Assembly: GCF_015752155.1 (NCBI RefSeq)
Contig: NZ_JADOVI010000005.1
Location: 62,001-126,000, forward strand
Source: Cryobacterium sp. MP_M3
GTDB lineage: Bacteria; Actinomycetota; Actinomycetes; Actinomycetales; Microbacteriaceae
Length of the DNA: 64,000 bases
Direction: 5' to 3'
Positions 60,047 to 64,000 of this stretch are shown piece by piece (position 1 is the stretch's first letter; the number at the start of each line of letters is the position of its first letter). The notes below the pieces were generated by a model. It was not told the origin of the DNA. It worked only from the letters and a program-made list of their open reading frames with translations, and searched no databases. The position numbers and the translations under genes were made by a program.

Positions 60047-62830
60047 ATGCCGACGCCCGTCCTGGCCACGAAACTCTTCGTTCCCGCCCTCCGACCCCAG
60101 GTCGTTCCTCGCCCGCGCCTGATCGCGCGGCTGAGGGAGGGTCTGCGCCCGGGCCGGAAGCTGATTCTCATCTCGGCCCCTGCCGGCTTCGGCAAGACAA
60201 CGCTAATGAGCGAATGGATCGCCGACAGCCGGCAACGTGACGCGAGCGTCCGCGTGGCCTGGGTCTCGCTGGACGACGGCGACAACGACCCCGCCCGCTT
60301 CCTGACCTACCTCGTCGCCGCCCTCCGGAACCCCGGGCCCGGGCAGCCGCCGTCGGTCCAGCCCGCACCGTCGGTCGAGCAGGCCCTGACGGTCGAACAG
60401 ACGCTCACGGCTCTCATCAACGACGTCGCAGAGGCGCCGCACGACACCATCCTCGTGCTCGACGACTTCCACCTGGTTGATGCGGCGCCGGTGCGTGATG
60501 CCCTCGCCTTCCTCCTGGACCGCCTCCCGTCGAATGTGCACCTGGCCATGGCCGGCCGCTCCGACCCGTCGCTCCCGCTGGCCCGGCTGAGGGCCCGGGG
60601 CGAGTTGACCGAGTTGCGTGCGGCCGATCTGCGCTTCACGCCGGCCGAATCCGCTTTGTTCCTCAACGAGGTGATGGGCCTGCCGCTCTCGGCAACCGAC
60701 ATCGCCGCCCTCGAGACCCGCACCGAAGGCTGGATCGCGGGCCTGCAACTGGCCGCCCTCTCCATGCGGGATCGCTCGGATATCGCCGGTTTCATCCGGG
60801 CCTTCACGGGCAGCCACCGTTTCGTGATCGACTACCTGGTCGAAGAGGTGCTGCAGCGCCAGCCCGACGATGTGCGCAGCTTCCTGTTCCGCACCGCCAT
60901 CCTTGCCCGGCTCAGCGGCCCCCTCTGCGACTTCGTCACCGGGCAGTCCGGGGGCGACGAGATGCTCGAGAAGCTGGAGCGGGAGAACCTGTTCGTCGCT
61001 CCGCTGGACGATCACCGCCGGTGGTATCGCTACCATCACCTGTTCGCCGACGTGCTCCGGGCCCGCTTGCCCGCCGAATGGCGCGACAGCCTGCCCGACC
61101 TCCATCGACGCGCCAGCGAGTGGTACGAGCGCAACAACCTGCCGGAGGACGCGGTCAGGCATGCGCTTGCCGCCGAGGACTTCGAGCGCGCTGCGAACCT
61201 CATCGAGGGGGCCGTGCCTGCCCTGCGCAAGGGCAGGCAGGACGCGACCCTGCTCGAGTGGCTCACGCTGCTGCCTGCCGAGGTGGTGGCTCGCCGGCCC
61301 GTGCTCAGCGTCTACCTCGCCTGGGCGATGCTCATTGCGGGCAACCTGGATGCCGTCGAGCTCCGGCTGAGGGACGCCGAGGCGGGCCTGCGCGTGGCGG
61401 CCGGCGCGGGCAGCGGGCCCGGCGCATCCGGGCCCGGCGCAGCCGTCCCTGCCGCAGTCGGCGAAGAGCTTCGGCTGCTGCCGGTGATGATCGCCGTCTA
61501 CCGGGCGTCCCTCGCCCAGGCGCTGGGCGATGTGGCCGGCACCGCAGAGCACGCCCGTCGTGCGCTCGAGCTCACCGAGCCGGGCGATCACTTCGGGCGC
61601 GCGGCGGCGGCCGGCTTCCTGGGCCTCGCCGCCTGGGCGAGCGGAGACCTCGAGGCAGGGCTGCGGGCCTTCGCCGAGGTCAGGGCGACCCTGCGGCTGG
61701 CCGGGAACACCGCCGATGTGCTCGGCACCACGGTGGTGCTGGCCGACATGCTGATCCCGCTCGGTCGGCTGCGTGACGCGCGACGGGCCTACGACGAAGC
61801 GCTGCAGCTGGCGAGCGCGCAGGGCGAGCCGGCTCCGCAGCCGATGGCCGATCTGCATGTGGGCATCAGCGAGCTGCACCGGGAGCAGGGCGAGCTGGAC
61901 GCCGCCCGGGAGCACCTGCTGGCAGCCCAGGCGCTGGGCGAGCGCGCGTCCCTGCCCGAGAACCGCTATCGCTGGTTCGTCGCGATGGCGCGGGTCAGGG
62001 AAGCCGAGGGTGACCCCGACGCGGCGCTTGACCTGCTCACCGAGGCGGAACGCCTGTACGCGCGCGGCTTCTTCCCCGAGGTGCGCCCGATCGCCGCGCT
62101 GAGGGCACGCGTCTGGATCTCGCAGGGCCGGCTGGCCGAGGCACGGGAGTGGGCGACCGGGCAGGGACTCTCCTCCTCCGAGGTCAGCTATCTGGGCGAG
62201 TTCGCGCAGATCACCCTAGCGAGACTGCTGATCGCCGAGCACGGGGCCGATCCGGAGCAGGGAGCGATTCAGGAGGCCCTGGCACTGCTGGACCGGATCC
62301 TCGAGGCGGCCGAGGCAGGGGGGCGCACGGGAACCGCCAGCGAGGTCCTGCTGTTGCAGGCGCTCGCCCATCAGGCCAGGGGCCATCTCTCCCTCGCCCT
62401 CGCGTCCCTGGAACGGGTGCTCGGCCAGGCCGAGCCGGAAGGCTACCTGCGTCTCTTCCTTGACGAGGGTGCTCCCCTGGCAGAGCTACTGGGTGAGGCC
62501 GCCCAACGGGGAGTCCAGCCGGAGCAAGTCGCCCGGCTGCGCCGCGCATTCCGGCCGGCCACCGCCGGGGCGGATGCGCCCCAGCCCGTCAGGCCACCGT
62601 CCGCCATGCCCCAGGCGGCAATGCCCCAGGCCGCCGGGGAGGCGCTGAGCGAGCGCGAACTGCACGTGCTCAGGCTGCTGGCCACCGAGCTCACCGGGCC
62701 GGAGATCGCCCGCGAGCTCTACCTGTCTCTGAACACCGTCCGCACCCACACGAGACACATCTTCGGCAAGCTCTCGGTGAACAGCCGCCCGGCGGCTGTT
62801 CGCCGCGCCGAAGAGCTGGATCTGCTCTAG
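60047..62830 (+). CDS. MalT-type LuxR family ATP-dependent transcriptional activator
   Basis: 927 aa. Starts [17 protein letters not shown], as in MalT-like STAND regulators. Walker [10 protein letters not shown] near 49, Walker [12 protein letters not shown] near 142, then winged helix and a long helical-repeat (TPR-like) sensor region (about 350-840) rich in Ala/Leu/Glu. The C-terminal GerE HTH is [43 protein letters not shown] (about 868-912). It activates sigma-70 promoters on binding ATP and an inducer. Its target and inducer are unknown. It has no adjacent operon to suggest one. Confidence 0.9.
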   Translation: MPTPVLATKLFVPALRPQVVPRPRLIARLREGLRPGRKLILISAPAGFGKTTLMSEWIADSRQRDASVRVAWVSLDDGDNDPARFLTYLVAALRNPGPGQPPSVQPAPSVEQALTVEQTLTALINDVAEAPHDTILVLDDFHLVDAAPVRDALAFLLDRLPSNVHLAMAGRSDPSLPLARLRARGELTELRAADLRFTPAESALFLNEVMGLPLSATDIAALETRTEGWIAGLQLAALSMRDRSDIAGFIRAFTGSHRFVIDYLVEEVLQRQPDDVRSFLFRTAILARLSGPLCDFVTGQSGGDEMLEKLERENLFVAPLDDHRRWYRYHHLFADVLRARLPAEWRDSLPDLHRRASEWYERNNLPEDAVRHALAAEDFERAANLIEGAVPALRKGRQDATLLEWLTLLPAEVVARRPVLSVYLAWAMLIAGNLDAVELRLRDAEAGLRVAAGAGSGPGASGPGAAVPAAVGEELRLLPVMIAVYRASLAQALGDVAGTAEHARRALELTEPGDHFGRAAAAGFLGLAAWASGDLEAGLRAFAEVRATLRLAGNTADVLGTTVVLADMLIPLGRLRDARRAYDEALQLASAQGEPAPQPMADLHVGISELHREQGELDAAREHLLAAQALGERASLPENRYRWFVAMARVREAEGDPDAALDLLTEAERLYARGFFPEVRPIAALRARVWISQGRLAEAREWATGQGLSSSEVSYLGEFAQITLARLLIAEHGADPEQGAIQEALALLDRILEAAEAGGRTGTASEVLLLQALAHQARGHLSLALASLERVLGQAEPEGYLRLFLDEGAPLAELLGEAAQRGVQPEQVARLRRAFRPATAGADAPQPVRPPSAMPQAAMPQAAGEALSERELHVLRLLATELTGPEIARELYLSLNTVRTHTRHIFGKLSVNSRPAAVRRAEELDLL

Positions 62831-62857
62831 CGCCGGTCGCCGACGACCCCGACGGGA

Positions 62858-62905
62858 ACTCTGACAGGGACTCTGACAGGGACTCTGACAGGGACTCTGA
62901 CAGGC
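62858..62905. repeat. Four tandem copies of a 12-bp unit
   Basis: ACTCTGACAGGG is repeated four times without interruption (last copy ends GGC) in the 159-bp gap between the LuxR-type and HAD genes. This is a typical VNTR-sized array, not a CRISPR. Confidence 0.85.
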
Positions 62906-62989
62906 AGGGGTGACATCATCGAAGGACAGGGCGGGCCCCGCTGACGCATTCGCGGCTCACCGCACCGCCATCGAAATGAAAGCCGCCGT

Positions 62990-63844
62990 GTGACCCATCC
63001 ACCAGAGCAAGCCGACATCCGCCTCATCGTCTCGGACATGGACGGCACCCTCCTCGATGACGACGGCCGCGTTCCCGAGGCGTTCTGGCCTCTCCTCGAC
63101 GACCTCGCCCAGGCCGGAGTGCTGTTCGTTCCCGCCAGCGGCCGCCAGTACCAGACCCTTCACGCGGTCTTCGGCGAGCGCGACGGCCTGCTCTACATCG
63201 CGGAGAACGGGGCCAACGTGGTCAAGGACGGCGCCAGCATCGTGCAGGAACCCGTCGATCCGGTGATCATCGCCCCCATCGTGGACTGGGTGCGCAGCAC
63301 GGTGGCCGCCGGAGCCGACCTCGGGATCATCGTCTGCGGCGCCCGCTCCGCCTACATCGAACGCTCCGATCCCGACTTCGTCAGCCACGTGTCCCGCTAC
63401 TACGCGGCGCTCGAGGTCGTGGCGGATGTCCAGGTCGCCGCCCTCGATGACGTCGTCCTCAAACTCGCCATCTACGACGTCGGCATGGCCGAGACTCGCA
63501 CGGGTCCGGCGATCCGCGAGCTCGATCTCCCGGCGGACGTCGTTGTCTCCGGCGAGAACTATGTCGATGTGATGGGCCAGGGAGCGAACAAGGGCCGGGC
63601 CCTGGTGCGACTCCAGCAACAGCTGGGCATCAGCAGGGAGCAGACGATGGCCTTCGGCGACTACCTCAACGACGCCGAGATGCTCGATGCCGCCGGGCAT
63701 TCCTACGCTGTGGCCAACGCGCACCCGAGCATCCGTGCCCGCGCCCGGAACGTCGCCCCCTCGAACTCGGAGGCTGGCGTGATCAGCAGCATCCTCGCCG
63801 CCCTGCCGCACCTGCAGGGCGAGCGCAGGGCGAGCGTCCTCTAG
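62990..63844 (+). CDS. HAD superfamily Cof-type phosphatase
   Basis: 284 aa from a GTG. HAD motifs: LIVSDMDGTLLDD (nucleophile Asp), ASGRQY motif II, Lys of motif III in QGANKGRALV, and FGDYLNDAEMLDAAG for motif IV. The large C2-type cap is consistent with the Cof/YbjI-like phosphatases that act on sugar phosphates or cofactors. It is preceded by the 12-bp repeat array and appears to be single. Confidence 0.9.
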   Translation: MTHPPEQADIRLIVSDMDGTLLDDDGRVPEAFWPLLDDLAQAGVLFVPASGRQYQTLHAVFGERDGLLYIAENGANVVKDGASIVQEPVDPVIIAPIVDWVRSTVAAGADLGIIVCGARSAYIERSDPDFVSHVSRYYAALEVVADVQVAALDDVVLKLAIYDVGMAETRTGPAIRELDLPADVVVSGENYVDVMGQGANKGRALVRLQQQLGISREQTMAFGDYLNDAEMLDAAGHSYAVANAHPSIRARARNVAPSNSEAGVISSILAALPHLQGERRASVL

Positions 63845-63920
63845 CCGCACCAGAGGTCCGCCCGGCATCGAGCAGGATCGGAGAAGCGACGGGAATCCCC
63901 GCGGCGATAGAGTCACCGCC

Positions 63921-64000
63921 ATGACCATCTCACTCGAATACTGCAACCTCACCGTCAACGACGTCGACGAGTCGATCGCCTTCTACGGCGACGCGCTCGG
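63921..64000 (+). CDS. VOC (glyoxalase/bleomycin-resistance) family protein, partial
   Basis: Only the first 26 codons are inside the window, MTISLEYCNLTVNDVDESIA then FYGDALG. The beta-strand followed by DVDESIAFYGDALG is the usual opening of a glyoxalase/VOC domain. The rest is beyond the window. Confidence 0.7.
   Translation, partial: MTISLEYCNLTVNDVDESIAFYGDAL

Noticed and set aside
1..64000. Prophage, integrative element or insertion sequence
   Set aside because: I saw no integrase, transposase, terminal inverted repeat pair or tRNA attachment site, and base composition appears even.

Overview
The window is high-GC DNA with dense gene packing, frequent ATGA/GTGA stop-start overlaps and gene families typical of Actinomycetota (class E/F-like sortase, DUF6230/DUF6114 pair, MhuD-like haem oxygenase, MalT-type LuxR regulator, Lgt, DUF2202, GabD1-type dehydrogenase). 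The content fits Micrococcales, probably Microbacteriaceae, but no rRNA or other phylogenetic marker is present to prove it. I see no tRNA, rRNA, CRISPR array or insertion sequence, and no gene-free stretch longer than about 250 bases.

Layout. 1-4.5 kb: the end of a sortase, a YjbR-type protein, a flavin-dependent oxidoreductase and an ICMT-like methyltransferase. 2.6-12.5 kb: an AcoR-like activator diverges from a five-gene operon encoding a complex resembling acetone/acetophenone carboxylase: a short HyuA-like subunit, a two-CxxC zinc subunit, a long HyuA, a HyuB and an orphan fifth protein. 12.5-29.2 kb: a universal stress protein, a Gfo/Idh oxidoreductase, a GH18 chitinase, an MhuD-like haem oxygenase, a truncated AlkD-like protein, an acyl-CoA ligase, a DEAD-box helicase, TetR regulators, a DUF6230/DUF6114 secreted/membrane cassette, an AroE-like dehydrogenase, a PhoX-like secreted protein and Lgt.

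29.3-48.2 kb: a metal and sulfur region. A CopC - PCuAC - DyP peroxidase (frameshifted) operon handles extracytoplasmic copper. Next to it a CsoR-family regulator of the CstR type (Cys-Cys, with Ala at the Cu-ligand His position) sits beside a persulfide operon: CstB-like dioxygenase-rhodanese, NiCoT transporter, rhodanese and TauE. Thioredoxin/MFS, a HAMP kinase/OmpR regulator pair, DUF2202, a rhodanese lipoprotein, an SQR-like flavoprotein, two tiny proteins and copZ-copA follow. Nine ATACCC-N4-GGGTAT-like operators lie in front of these units, so one sulfur/copper regulon probably spans about 12 kb.

48.3-64 kb: a tandem-PAP2 phosphatase, DUF1206, succinate-semialdehyde dehydrogenase, and a TetR-controlled divergent locus. 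One arm of that locus holds MFS and DJ-1 genes; the other holds an alpha/beta hydrolase, a 42-aa membrane peptide and a membrane-anchored serine hydrolase. A second DHA2 exporter, a large LuxR/MalT regulator, a HAD phosphatase and the start of a VOC protein complete the window.
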